Below are positions 8,494-19,034 of a stretch of 64,000 bases of DNA, piece after piece (the first letter of the stretch is position 1; every line of letters begins with the position of its first letter). The notes beneath the pieces are model-generated. The model was not told the DNA's origin and made no database searches. It saw nothing but the letters and a program-made list of their open reading frames with translations. Made by a program: the position numbers and the translations under genes. Source of the stretch: Sphingomonas beigongshangi (GTDB taxonomy: Bacteria > Pseudomonadota > Alphaproteobacteria > Sphingomonadales > Sphingomonadaceae); NCBI RefSeq assembly GCF_016820445.1, contig NZ_JADHDT010000007.1, forward strand, positions 1 through 64,000. The letters run 5' to 3'.

Positions 8494-8977
8494 ATCCGCG
8501 TCAGGCGGCACGCCGACCGTGACCCTCGCGGTCGTCGTCGGCGCGCACGGCATCCATGGCCAGGTGCGGCTGAAGGTCTTCGCCGACGATATCGCCGGCT
8601 ATCGCCAGTTCAACGGCGGCGCGCTGACGCTCAAGTCGGCGCAGGGCGGGCCTAACGGCACGATCGCCCGTTTCGCCGAGATCGCGGACCGCACCGCCGC
8701 CGAGGCGCTGCGGGGCACCGAGCTTACGGTGCCGCGCAGCGCGCTGCCGCCGCTGGGGGAGGGCGAATATTATCACGCCGACCTGATCGGTCTCGCCGCG
8801 CAGACCCCCGATGGCGAGCCGCTCGGCACGATCGTTCTGGTCGAGAATTTCGGCGCGGGCGACGTGCTCGAGATCGAACGGCCAACGGGCAAGCGCTTCA
8901 TGGTGCCGATGCGTCCCGAGGCCGTGCCCGAATGGAATGCGGAGCGACTCGTCGTCGATCCTGCCTACGTCGAATAG
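8399..8977 (+). CDS. rimM: Ribosome maturation factor RimM
   Basis: RimM binds S19 and helps mature the 30S head. The core is clear: AVVVGAHGIHGQVRLK at the N-terminus, the central PLGEGEYYHADLIGL motif that begins the PRC-barrel half, and FMVPMRPEAVPEW near the end. The 192-residue frame from ATG 8399 carries about 40 extra Lys/Pro/Thr-rich residues before the core and has a Shine-Dalgarno only 2 bases from the ATG. A GTG at 8519 would start just before the core. The true start is therefore uncertain. Its usual partner trmD lies 2.2 kb further on, past an inserted block. Confidence 0.9.
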   Translation: MKTPATKGSRAPTPPKATTPPPPATKAAPKAESASGGTPTVTLAVVVGAHGIHGQVRLKVFADDIAGYRQFNGGALTLKSAQGGPNGTIARFAEIADRTAAEALRGTELTVPRSALPPLGEGEYYHADLIGLAAQTPDGEPLGTIVLVENFGAGDVLEIERPTGKRFMVPMRPEAVPEWNAERLVVDPAYVE

Positions 8978-9130
8978 GCTGGACAAGAACGTCCATTTCT
9001 GCCATATCTTGGCAGGCGTCGTAACCGGCACGTCCGCCTCTTTCTCATCGTCGGCCTACGACAAGCGCCTTGCTTTCGGAAAGGCGGTGGCAGGCGCCCG
9101 GTCTAAAGCATGATGACATACCATTGATCC

Positions 9131-9205
9131 GTCATTGCGAGCGTGGCGAAGCAATCCAGAGCCGGACCAGCAAGGCCTGGATTGCTTCGCTAAGCTCGCA
9201 ATGAC
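9131..9205. repeat. Long palindromic repeat, 29-base arms
   Basis: The arms GTCATTGCGAGCGTGGCGAA (onward to 9159) and 9177-9205 are complementary at 27 of 29 positions and enclose a 17-base spacer. This is a different family from the two clusters nearer the start. It lies in the 586-base gap between the convergent rimM and reductase genes; the rest of that gap, 9206-9563, shows nothing I can name. Confidence 0.8.
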
Positions 9206-9563
9206 GGCGTGGTTCGACCCGATGTCATCCCGCTCCAAAAGCGCGTGATCGCCGACATGTCCGGGGCACACTCCACGGCTCCTGCTATGATCTGGGCGAA
9301 GCGCATAGTCCGCGAGGCGCGGCGTCCGTCATTTCGCCGAGGGTGGGTCAGAATGCCCGCGATCGTGGGCGAGCCTTTGCCGAGTGTATCCGCGTCCATG
9401 CCCGCTTTCCGGCCACATGGGCGAAGACGCCGCAAAAAAGCTGCCGTCGCTCGGCAGATATGGCCGACTCGGACCTGTGACTTTTCGATCCGCCAAAGGC
9501 TTGAAAACGCCGCGTTTCGATCATCTGCCGACCCCTAAACACTGCGACTTTCTAAAGCTTTTG

Positions 9564-10472
9564 TCATCTTCGGATCGGCCGCCTTTCGTTCAGCAGGTTG
9601 CGGATCGTCGTCGCTGCGACCCCGGCCTCGCCCATCGCATGGCTGATCTGGTCCAGCCCCTTCACCACATCGCCCGCCGCGAACAGGCCAGGAATGCTGG
9701 TGCGCTGGTGATCGTCGACCTCCAGGCATCCCTCGTCATTGGCGCGGGCGCCCGCTGCCACTGCCAGGTGCGACCGGATGCGTGAGCCGAGCGCGGGATA
9801 GATGCTGTCGAACGCCATGCGCCCGCCGGCGGTATCGAGCGCCAGCTGCGCGCCTTCGATAGCCCAGCCGCCGCACGGGCCGTCGACCCTGGCGATACCG
9901 GCCTCGTCGAGCGCCCGCGCACAGCTGTCGTCCAGTTCGTGACCTGCCTCCGGCGCGATCAGCGTCACGTCGCGCGTATAGCCACGCAGGAACAGCGCCT
10001 CCCGCATGCCATGGTCGCCGGTACCGATCACCCCGACGCGCCGATCGGTCACCTCATATCCGTCGCAGATCGGGCAATAGCGAAGCAGGCCCCGTTCCAG
10101 CGCCGGGTCGTGCACCTCCGGCAACAGCCCCGCGGGGCGGTGGTTGACCACGCCGGTCGCCAGCAGCACGGTACGCGCGGGATAGGTGCCGTGATCGGTC
10201 CGCACGATGAAGTCGTCGCCGTCCGGCTCGATCGCGACGACCTTCACCGGCTCGCGCACCGCGCCGTAGCGCTCCGCCTGCGCGAGCATCAGCCGCAGCA
10301 GCTCCTTGCCCGCGATCCCCTCCGGATAGCCCGCGTGGTTGTGCGTGCACGGGATCATCGCCGCGCGGCTCGATCCGCTGTCGAACAGCCGGATCGAAAG
10401 ATGGAACCGCGCCAGATAGATGGCGGCGGTCAGTCCGGCCGGGCCGGCGCCGATGATGATGCAATCGTCCAT
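9564..10472 (-). CDS. Thioredoxin reductase-like FAD/NAD(P) oxidoreductase
   Basis: A 302-residue flavoprotein of the thioredoxin reductase class. It shows the FAD-binding CIIIGAGPAGLTAAIYL, the redox-active pair Cys133-Pro-Ile-Cys136 in YCPICDGYE, the second dinucleotide motif VIGTGDHGMREAL, and the C-terminal FAD motif GLFAAGDVVKG. It probably reduces a disulfide partner with NADPH, but close relatives include enzymes with other acceptors, so the substrate is open. I chose the ATG at 10472; the longer frame would run through the vapBC operator. It is divergent from vapB with a 54-base shared promoter region and sits inside the usual rimM-trmD interval. Confidence 0.85.
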   Translation of the reverse strand: MDDCIIIGAGPAGLTAAIYLARFHLSIRLFDSGSSRAAMIPCTHNHAGYPEGIAGKELLRLMLAQAERYGAVREPVKVVAIEPDGDDFIVRTDHGTYPARTVLLATGVVNHRPAGLLPEVHDPALERGLLRYCPICDGYEVTDRRVGVIGTGDHGMREALFLRGYTRDVTLIAPEAGHELDDSCARALDEAGIARVDGPCGGWAIEGAQLALDTAGGRMAFDSIYPALGSRIRSHLAVAAGARANDEGCLEVDDHQRTSIPGLFAAGDVVKGLDQISHAMGEAGVAATTIRNLLNERRPIRR

Positions 10473-10493
10473 CACGCTTGAACCGCTGCACGC

Positions 10494-10505
10494 ATGTATA
10501 TACAT
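10494..10505. promoter_or_regulatory. Probable VapBC operator palindrome
   Basis: ATGTATATACAT is a perfect 12-base palindrome in the 54-base gap between the divergent reductase and vapB, ending 21 bases before the vapB ATG. A near-repeat of its right half, TGTAGATAC, follows at 10509-10517. VapB-type antitoxins usually repress their own promoter at such sites; binding is an inference. Confidence 0.6.
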
Positions 10506-10526
10506 CCTGTAGATACGGAGGTCGCC

Positions 10527-10790
10527 ATGGGTAACGAATATCGCGCCAAGGTGTTCAAATCGGGCAATTCGGTGGCGCTCCGCCTGCCCAAGGCACTGGG
10601 GCTGAAGGAAGGCGACGAGATGGTGCTGCGCGAGGAGCAGGGCGGCTTCGTCGCCGAACCGGCGCCGGTCGTGGCGAAGAAGATCGACCTGACCGGCATC
10701 TGGGGTTCGTGTCCGGGGATCAGGCCGGCCGAGCGGTTGGAGATGGCGCCACGCGACCTGGATTGGGAAGGCAAGCTGCTTCGCCCATGA
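10527..10790 (+). CDS. vapB: VapB-type antitoxin (AbrB/MazE fold)
   Basis: An 87-residue protein with an N-terminal swapped-hairpin AbrB-type DNA-binding domain (YRAKVFKSGNSVALRLPKAL) followed by a variable tail that would bind and block the toxin (ending [11 protein letters not shown]). The ATG at 10527 follows GGAGG at 10517-10521; the frame is open upstream to the operator but has no better start. Its stop overlaps the vapC ATG in ATGA. It likely represses the pair through the palindrome just upstream. The MazE-like fold with a PIN partner marks it as VapB rather than MazE. Confidence 0.88.
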   Translation: MGNEYRAKVFKSGNSVALRLPKALGLKEGDEMVLREEQGGFVAEPAPVVAKKIDLTGIWGSCPGIRPAERLEMAPRDLDWEGKLLRP

Positions 10791-11164
10791 CGAACCCGCG
10801 ATACCTTCTTGACACCAACATCCTCGTCTATCTCATCGGCGGGGTCAGCGAACGACTTCGCGATCGTGTCGAAGAGCATGAGCCGGGGACCGTGGCGACA
10901 TCAGCGCTGTGCGTGGCGGAAACGCTGTACGGCATCGTCGATGCCCGGGAAAAAGCCGCGTTGAGTCGCCTGCTCGACGTCATCGCGCCGCTGCCCTTCA
11001 CGGTAGCGGAGGCCCGTCGCTTTCCAGAGATTCCATTCAGGCGGGGGCGGCTCGATCGGCTCATCGCCGCGCACGCCTTGGCGCTCGGCATGACGATTGT
11101 GACCAACAACGAAGCCGACTTCGCCGACATTCCCGATCTCGCCGTGGAAAACTGGACGCAATGA
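10787..11164 (+). CDS. vapC: VapC-type PIN-domain ribonuclease toxin
   Basis: A 125-residue PIN-domain protein. The acidic residues expected in the active site are present: Asp9 in [10 protein letters not shown], Glu in CVAETLYGI, Asp in [15 protein letters not shown] and the acidic cluster in [11 protein letters not shown]. VapC toxins cut tRNA or rRNA and halt translation until bound by VapB. The gene overlaps vapB by 4 bases at its start and trmD by 4 bases at its end (AATGA), so all three are probably translated from one transcript. The toxin's target cannot be read from sequence. Confidence 0.88.
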   Translation: MTNPRYLLDTNILVYLIGGVSERLRDRVEEHEPGTVATSALCVAETLYGIVDAREKAALSRLLDVIAPLPFTVAEARRFPEIPFRRGRLDRLIAAHALALGMTIVTNNEADFADIPDLAVENWTQ

Positions 11165-11895
11165 CCTTCGCCGCGACTGTCCTCACTTTGTACCCGGAGA
11201 TGTTCCCCGGCCCGCTTGGCGTGTCGCTCGCCGGCCGTGCGCTGCGTGAGGGCGGCTGGTCGTGCGAGGCGGTGCAGATCCGTAACTTTGCGACCGACAG
11301 GCATCGGTCGGTCGACGATACGCCGGCGGGCGGCGGGGCGGGGATGGTGCTGCGCGCCGACGTGCTTGCCGCGGCGGTGGATAGCGTCGCCGATGGCCGG
11401 CCCGTCCTCGCCATGACCCCGCGCGGCGCGCCGCTCACCCAGGCGCGGGTGCGGCAGCTCGCCGCCGGCCCGGGCGTCGTCGTGCTGTGCGGCCGGTTCG
11501 AGGGGTTCGACGAACGGCTGCTGGAGGCGCGCAACATCGAGCAGGTCTCGATCGGCGACTATATCCTGTCGGGGGGCGAGATGGGGGCGCTGGTGCTGCT
11601 CGACGCTTGCATCCGGCTGCTTCCCGGCGTAATGGGCGCGGCTTCCAGCGGGGATGACGAGAGCTTCGAAACGGGGCTGCTCGAGTATCCGCAATATACC
11701 CGCCCCTATGAATGGGAAGGGCGCACGATCCCCGAAGTGCTGCGATCGGGGGATCATGCGAGGATCGCGGCCTGGCGTCAGTCGATGGCCGAGACCGACA
11801 CACGGCTAAGGAGGCCGGACTTATGGGAGCGCCATGAGGGCGCTCGGGTCCAGTCTCCCTCTGGCGCGCGGCGCATGAAGGATGATGTGACATGA
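11161..11895 (+). CDS. trmD: tRNA (guanine-37-N1)-methyltransferase TrmD
   Basis: Essential SPOUT-class enzyme that makes m1G37 and prevents +1 frameshifting. The 244-residue product has [16 protein letters not shown] at the start, [12 protein letters not shown], the knot segment [26 protein letters not shown], and [15 protein letters not shown]. The start at 11161 is fixed by the ATGA overlap with vapC and by the family N-terminus. Its end overlaps rplS in another ATGA. TrmD normally follows rimM directly; here it follows a toxin gene. Confidence 0.96.
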   Translation: MTFAATVLTLYPEMFPGPLGVSLAGRALREGGWSCEAVQIRNFATDRHRSVDDTPAGGGAGMVLRADVLAAAVDSVADGRPVLAMTPRGAPLTQARVRQLAAGPGVVVLCGRFEGFDERLLEARNIEQVSIGDYILSGGEMGALVLLDACIRLLPGVMGAASSGDDESFETGLLEYPQYTRPYEWEGRTIPEVLRSGDHARIAAWRQSMAETDTRLRRPDLWERHEGARVQSPSGARRMKDDVT

Positions 11896-12284
11896 ACCTG
11901 ATCCAGCAGCTCGAAGCCGAGCAGATCGAAAAGCTGACCGCCAAGCGCGCGATCCCCGAATTCCGTCCTGGCGACACGCTGAAGGTCGGCGTGAAGGTCG
12001 TCGAGGGCGAGCGTACCCGCGTCCAGAACTACGAGGGCGTGTGCATCGCGCGCTCGAACAAGGGCATGGGCTCCTCGTTCACCGTCCGCAAGATCAGCTT
12101 CGGCGAGGGCGTCGAGCGTGTCTTCCCGCTCTATTCGCCGAACATCGATTCGATCGAGGTGGTCCGCAAGGGTGCGGTGCGTCGCGCCAAGCTCTATTAC
12201 CTGCGTGGCCGCACCGGTAAGTCGGCGCGTATCGCCGAGCGTCGCGACACGCGTCCCGCCAAGGGCACCGCGGCCGCCGAGTAA
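11892..12284 (+). CDS. rplS: 50S ribosomal protein L19
   Basis: Large-subunit protein near the 30S interface. The 130 residues include [14 protein letters not shown], the core [20 protein letters not shown], the [20 protein letters not shown] stretch, and [17 protein letters not shown], with a short Lys/Arg/Ala tail. The ATG overlaps the trmD stop. It is the last gene of the vapBC-trmD-rplS string and is followed by a strong terminator. Confidence 0.97.
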   Translation: MNLIQQLEAEQIEKLTAKRAIPEFRPGDTLKVGVKVVEGERTRVQNYEGVCIARSNKGMGSSFTVRKISFGEGVERVFPLYSPNIDSIEVVRKGAVRRAKLYYLRGRTGKSARIAERRDTRPAKGTAAAE

Positions 12285-12317
12285 TCGGGCCGCCGGTCCT
12301 TCCGGCAGGGTAGCGAG

Positions 12318-12349
12318 AGGGCGCGGGGGGATGCCTCCCGCGCCCTTTT
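12318..12349 (+). terminator. Intrinsic terminator after rplS
   Basis: A 13-bp stem (12318-12330 with 12334-12346) around a 3-base loop ends in TTTT. It separates rplS from the convergent DUF3325 gene, whose stop lies 5 bases on. Confidence 0.88.
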
Positions 12350-12353
12350 CGTG

Positions 12354-12686
12354 TCAGCGCGAGGCGGCGGCGACGCTGGTCGCCTCGTTGCGGCGCGACA
12401 GGCCCAGCAGCAGGCGTATGGGCGCCAGCACCACCGCCGGCCGCACCGACAGCGCCAGCACTACCGCCCCTCCGGACAGCGACGCCGCCGCGAGCATCCG
12501 CACGATGCGCTCGCCGCCGATGTCGGTGCCGCTTCGCATCAGCGCCGCTGCCAGGATCGTCCAGCCGCCGAGGCGGAGAAGCAGGATCGCCCGCCGCCCC
12601 GGTTCGCCCATCGCATGCCGATGCCGAAAGGACGCTCCCGCCAGCAACAGCCAGGCACAGGCCGTGATGACCGCGGTCTCAAGCAC
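12354..12686 (-). CDS. DUF3325 family small membrane protein
   Basis: A 110-residue protein with about three hydrophobic helices and the HAMGEPGRRAILLLRLGGW segment that I associate with DUF3325. Its function is unknown; in other proteobacteria this family is encoded with PepSY-helix and DUF3649 proteins, often next to siderophore receptor genes. I chose the GTG at 12686, which overlaps the end of the PepSY gene by 8 bases; a longer frame starts at 12707. It is the last gene of a three-gene minus-strand operon. Confidence 0.72.
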   Translation of the reverse strand: MLETAVITACAWLLLAGASFRHRHAMGEPGRRAILLLRLGGWTILAAALMRSGTDIGGERIVRMLAAASLSGGAVVLALSVRPAVVLAPIRLLLGLSRRNEATSVAAASR

Positions 12687-14220
12687 GGTCCGCTCCCTGT
12701 CGCACACGCTTCGAGGGGAGGGGCTTCCCCGTCGACAGCGAGCGCCAGCTCGCCAGCGCGAACAGCGACGCCACCGCGATCATCGCCGCGTCGAAGCCGG
12801 CGAAGACCAAATCCCCCTCGATCAGCGATCCGGGCAGGCCGTGATGGGTGGTGAGCGCGTTGGCCAGCGGGACTGCGGCAAAGGCGGCGGCTGCGCAGGC
12901 CAACCCCTCGGTCCAGGCGCGTCGGACCGGGCGTGCGCAAAGGGCGACCGCGATCACGCCCCAAGACCAGAACATCGCCTGCACCTCCATGTCGGCGCGT
13001 CCCGGTGCCCCGGCGGGGATCAGGCGGTTGGCCAGCAGATAGGCCGCCATGCCGATCGGCGTGCCGACGATCGTCGCGATATTGAGCCGCTCGACCAGCC
13101 ACAGGCCCGGAAAGGGCACCGCGCCCGCCCGCCGCCGCGCCGCCGTCCAGAGCAGCAGCCCCGTGCCGACCATCGCCGTCCCGGCCAGTCCCAGACAGAA
13201 CAAGGCCCAGCGCAGGTCCTGTCCGGCGAAGTGCGCGACATGGAGGCCCAGCATCGTGCCAGCCGTCGATGCCGCGGCGCCCGCCCCGCCGCCGGTTCGG
13301 CCGAGCAGCTGCCCGGTCGCGCCGGAATAGGTCAGCGTCGCCGCGCCGGCGTCGAGGGTGCCGAGCGTCGATCGGATGAAGGTGACCCGCGCCGCCGCGT
13401 CATTGGGATGCTGCACGATCATCGTCGCCGGCGGTGCTTTCCAGCGCCGCGCCGCATTGTCGGCAAGCGGCGCGATGGCAACCAGCGGTGCACGGCGACC
13501 CGTCGGCGCGATCTCGGCTGGCGTACCATATACCTCCCGATCGAAATCGGCCGGCCTCGCGTAATTGGTGGCGATCGGCGAGGGCATGTACATGGCGATC
13601 AGCGTCAGCAGGCCGGTGTAGGTGATCATCGCATGATAGGGCAGGGCGAGAACGGCAGAGACGTTATGCGCATCCAGCCAGCTGCGCTGCCCCTTGTTCC
13701 AGCGTAGCGTGAACAGGTCGGCGAAGATCCTTTTGTGGGTGATGACGCCCGACACGATCGCGCCCAGCATGAACATCGCGCACGTCCCGGCGACCCATCG
13801 GCCCAGCGGATAGGGAAGCTGGAGCTGGAAATGGAAGCGGTAGAAATGCTCGCCGCCCAGTGTCTCCCGCGCACGGACCGGCTGTCCTGTCGCTGGATCG
13901 AGCACCAGGTCCTGATCGTGGCGGGGCGCACCCGGCTTCGACGCGGGAAGCGCGAACACGCGGGTGACGTTGGTCCGCGGATCGGGAAGGTAGACGTACC
14001 ATAAGGGATCGTCGAAACCGACGCGCTGAAGGTAGGACACTGCGGCCGCTGCTGCGTGTGGGGCCGAGACGGGGCGCATAGCCAGTTCCGGCTGCATCCA
14101 GCGCGTGATCTCCGGCCTGAAATAGCTGGCGGTGCCCGTCAGGAACATGGCGAACAGCAGCCACCCTGCCAGCAGGCCCAGCCAGCCGTGAATCCATGCC
14201 ATTGTTCGACGCAGCGACAT
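12679..14220 (-). CDS. PepSY-associated transmembrane helix protein
   Basis: A 513-residue inner-membrane protein. An N-terminal helix (MAWIHGWLGLLAGWLLFAMF) is followed by a periplasmic PepSY-like region, then helices at WVAGTCAMFMLGAIVSGVI with the HKRIFADLFTLR loop, LALPYHAMITYTGLLTLIAM, and a C-terminal helix bundle (GLAGTAMVGTGLLLW onward). This is the architecture of the PepSY-associated TM family, several members of which take part in iron-siderophore reduction or uptake. I chose the ATG at 14220, 2 bases after the preceding gene's stop. An iron role is suggested by family context only; no TonB-dependent receptor lies in the window. Confidence 0.85.
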   Translation of the reverse strand: MSLRRTMAWIHGWLGLLAGWLLFAMFLTGTASYFRPEITRWMQPELAMRPVSAPHAAAAAVSYLQRVGFDDPLWYVYLPDPRTNVTRVFALPASKPGAPRHDQDLVLDPATGQPVRARETLGGEHFYRFHFQLQLPYPLGRWVAGTCAMFMLGAIVSGVITHKRIFADLFTLRWNKGQRSWLDAHNVSAVLALPYHAMITYTGLLTLIAMYMPSPIATNYARPADFDREVYGTPAEIAPTGRRAPLVAIAPLADNAARRWKAPPATMIVQHPNDAAARVTFIRSTLGTLDAGAATLTYSGATGQLLGRTGGGAGAAASTAGTMLGLHVAHFAGQDLRWALFCLGLAGTAMVGTGLLLWTAARRRAGAVPFPGLWLVERLNIATIVGTPIGMAAYLLANRLIPAGAPGRADMEVQAMFWSWGVIAVALCARPVRRAWTEGLACAAAAFAAVPLANALTTHHGLPGSLIEGDLVFAGFDAAMIAVASLFALASWRSLSTGKPLPSKRVRQGADRA

Positions 14221-14222
14221 GG

Positions 14223-14534
14223 TCACGACCGCATGCCAAGCAGTGCAAGCGCGCCATCGGCGAGGAGCGTGCCGCCCCATATGATCGCAACGACCCGGGT
14301 CAGCCTCGGCTCGTGAAAAGCCCAGAGGCCTGCAATGACGTACAGCAGGGGGCTGAGCAGCAGTGCCCACAATGTCGCCTCCGCCCTCGTCCCCGGCAGC
14401 AGCCGTGCGAGCAGGGTCGCGAGCGCTGCCGCCGCCAAATAGCCTCCGACAAGGGCAGTGAACGCGCGTGCCGAGATCGCAAGCCACGCTGCGCCCAGCG
14501 GGCGTCGAGGTGGATGCTGGCGATCGACGATCAT
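14223..14534 (-). CDS. DUF3649 family membrane protein
   Basis: A 103-residue protein with three hydrophobic helices (FTALVGGYLAAAALATLLAR, TLWALLLSPLLYVIAGLWAF, VVAIIWGGTLLADGALALL), the pattern of DUF3649. It is the first gene of the DUF3649-PepSY-DUF3325 operon. The ATG at 14534 is supported by family length; the Shine-Dalgarno upstream is weak, and the frame is open to 14642. Family members are described as iron-uptake associated, but no mechanism is known. Confidence 0.75.
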   Translation of the reverse strand: MIVDRQHPPRRPLGAAWLAISARAFTALVGGYLAAAALATLLARLLPGTRAEATLWALLLSPLLYVIAGLWAFHEPRLTRVVAIIWGGTLLADGALALLGMRS

Positions 14535-14667
14535 GGGGAAGGGAGCATTCCTTGCGGCGAACACAAGCCGTCTAACGAAGAATGCGAATAACTTGCAATA
14601 GCGAAAGTGCCTTTGTGACGGCCTCAGTGCCAGTGCGCGCATCCTGTCGTAGGTCCGGACAAACGAA

Positions 14668-14697
14668 CGCCCGCCAGGTCCATCAACCGGGCGGGCG
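14668..14697 (-). terminator. Possible terminator after rpoD
   Basis: An 8-bp perfect GC-rich stem (14668-14675 with 14690-14697) with a 14-base loop lies 41 bases after the rpoD stop. On the minus strand it is followed by TTCGTTT, a weak T tract. Confidence 0.45.
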
Positions 14698-14737
14698 CTG
14701 TTCGTAGCTCATCCGACCGAAAGCCGGACGGAGGGCG

Positions 14738-16767
<2,030 letters not shown>

Positions 16768-16768
<1 letters not shown>

Positions 16769-18648
16769 CAATTGTCCTCGGACCCAAATGCTCGGGCGTC
16801 TTCGTTCGACTGCACCAGATTTGCAAGTCGAAGCTCCAACGCCTGTTTCTCTTTCACCAATGCCACCTGCCGTTCGAACGCATCGTCGGTGAAATGCCGC
16901 TGCATCGCCGCCGTCGCTTCTCCCAGCGCCTGTTCCACTTCCGGCTGAGCGACCAGGATCGCGATCGCCTCGTCCAGATCGGCCCGGGCACGCACCGGAT
17001 CACCGCCATTGCGCGTAAACGAATAGGGCATCGTATCGGCTCTCAGCAGGTCGCTCGCGACTGAATCGAAACCGCTGTTCGCCAATATGGTACGCAAGGC
17101 TGCGCTATCAAGCGCCCTGTCCTCGAGCGCGACGTCGACGACCGCTTCGAACAATCGGCCAAGGGCGCCGTCCGCCATGCGGAGGCTGCCCAGCACCTCC
17201 ATATGCCGTGCGATCTCCACCGGGTGGCGGATCAGACCGGCGAGCACCGCCTTCGCGAGCACGCGGTCGAGGCCGACGGCGCGGATCGCCTTGGCATCGT
17301 CGGTGACCGGGGCCGCAGGCTGTTTCCAATTGCCCTTGGCGTCGCGCCTGCCGCGTGGCCGCTGATCGAAGGGGACGTACGCGCGCGGCTGCGGCTTGAA
17401 ATGCTCGTAGAAGCGGCGCTTGAACTCGCTCTCATACTCGATGCGGACGCCCTGATGCGCGATCGTCGCAGCGAGATCGTGCAGCCGCTGTTTCAGCCCC
17501 GCGCGCTGTTCGGGCGTGTCGAGCGGTTCGGCGGCAAGTTCGCTTTGCCACAGCCGATCGACCAGCGGCTGGGTCTCCGCCAGCAACGCCTCCATCGCGC
17601 CCGCGCCACCGGCCTTGACCAGATCATCGGGGTCCTGGCCCTGCGGCAGCGTCACGAAGCGCAGGCTGCGCCCCGGGGCGAGCAGGGGCAGCGCGCGGCC
17701 GGCGGCGCGCAGCGCTGCCTTTTGCCCCGCGGCATCGCCGTCGAAGCATAGGATCGGCACGTCGACCATCCGCCACAGCCGTTCCAGCTGGTGCTCCGTC
17801 AAGGCGGTGCCCAGCGGCGCGACAGCCTCCGCGATACCCGCCTGGGCGAGCGCGATCACGTCCATATAGCCTTCGACGACGAGCACGCGGTTCGCCTTGC
17901 GTGCGGCCGGCGCGGCGCGATCGATATTGTAGAGCGTGCGCCCCTTGTCGAACAGCGGTGTGTCCGGCGAATTCAGGTATTTGGGTTCACCATCGCCGAT
18001 CACCCGACCGCCGAAGGCGATCGTCCTGCCGCGCGCGTCGCGGATCGGGATCATCAGCCGGCCGCGGAACCGGTCATAGGGCTCCTTGCCCTCGACCTGG
18101 ATCAGCAACCCGCAGTCGATCAGCGCCGGATCGCCATATTCCTTGAGCGCCGCCTTCAGCTTGCCGCGGCTGTCGGGAGCATAGCCCATGCCGAACGCGC
18201 GTGCGGTCTGCGCGGACACGCCGCGCTTCGCCAGCACGGCGCGCGCGTCCGCCCCCTCCATGCCGTTCAGCTGCTCGCTGAACCAGCTGGCGGCATCGCC
18301 CATCGCCTCGTGAAGACCCTTGGCCTTCTCCGCCTTCTGCGCGGCGCGTCGATCCTGTGCCGGCATCTCCATGCCGGCCGCTTGCGCCAGTTCCTTGACC
18401 GCATCGATGAACGGCAGGCCGCGTTGGTCGGTCATCCAGCGGATCGCGTCGCCATGCGCCGAACAGCCGAAGCAGTGGTAGAAGCCCTTGTCGTCGTTGA
18501 CGTAGAAGCTCGGCGTCTTCTCGTTATGGAACGGGCAGCATCCCTTGTGCTCGCGCCCGGCCTTGTGGAGCTTGACCGTCTTGCCGACCAGCGCCGACAG
18601 CGAGGTGCGCGCGCGCAGCTCGTCGAGGAAGGCGGGCGAAAGGCTCAT
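16768..18648 (-). CDS. dnaG: DNA primase DnaG
   Basis: Makes RNA primers at the replication fork. The 626-residue protein has the CHC2 zinc finger ([27 protein letters not shown]), the RNA polymerase core, the TOPRIM fold ([31 protein letters not shown]), and a C-terminal DnaB-interacting region ending in the ELRLANLVQ helix. The ATG at 18648 gives the family N-terminus [20 protein letters not shown]; the longer open frame is spurious. It is upstream of rpoD with a one-base overlap; no rpsU lies before it, unlike in E. coli. Confidence 0.97.
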
Positions 18649-19034
18649 GCCGCACCCGTGACGATGCGCGCTGCCGGTGCCCGGTCCGCCGTGCCGATCA
18701 TCGGCGCGCGCTGCCGCGTTTCGCGCCTCACCGGGCCGCGGCGCTCGCGGGCGCGCCGGCGGTCCCGAGAGGACGCACGCATGCCGACTTTGCCATGCCT
18801 CCCGGGATACGCGAATGGAACCATCGCATGCATTTGTCAGAATGCGGCGATTCGGTCGAGCGGAACCGTATCCATCGGACGGGCGCCTCGACCGCGCGCG
18901 CGGTCGCGTAGGAAGCGGAGCATACCCGCTGGAGGAGCGATCGGCCGCATCGCGAGACTGCCTGGCCGGGACGAGCGGCATCCGGCCCGTCCGACGCACG
19001 GTATAGCTGAACGAACCTTCCGCCAACCACGCGA
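18649..19034. other. 386-base gap between dnaG and the Lrp gene
   Basis: I see no gene here. It must hold the dnaG promoter. The only structure I noticed is an 18-base GC palindrome at 18889-18906 (arm CGACCGCGC), which may simply reflect base composition. Confidence 0.6.

Noticed and set aside
18889..18906. 18-base GC palindrome as an operator
   Set aside because: Made almost only of CG steps, expected by chance at this base composition, with no second copy nearby.
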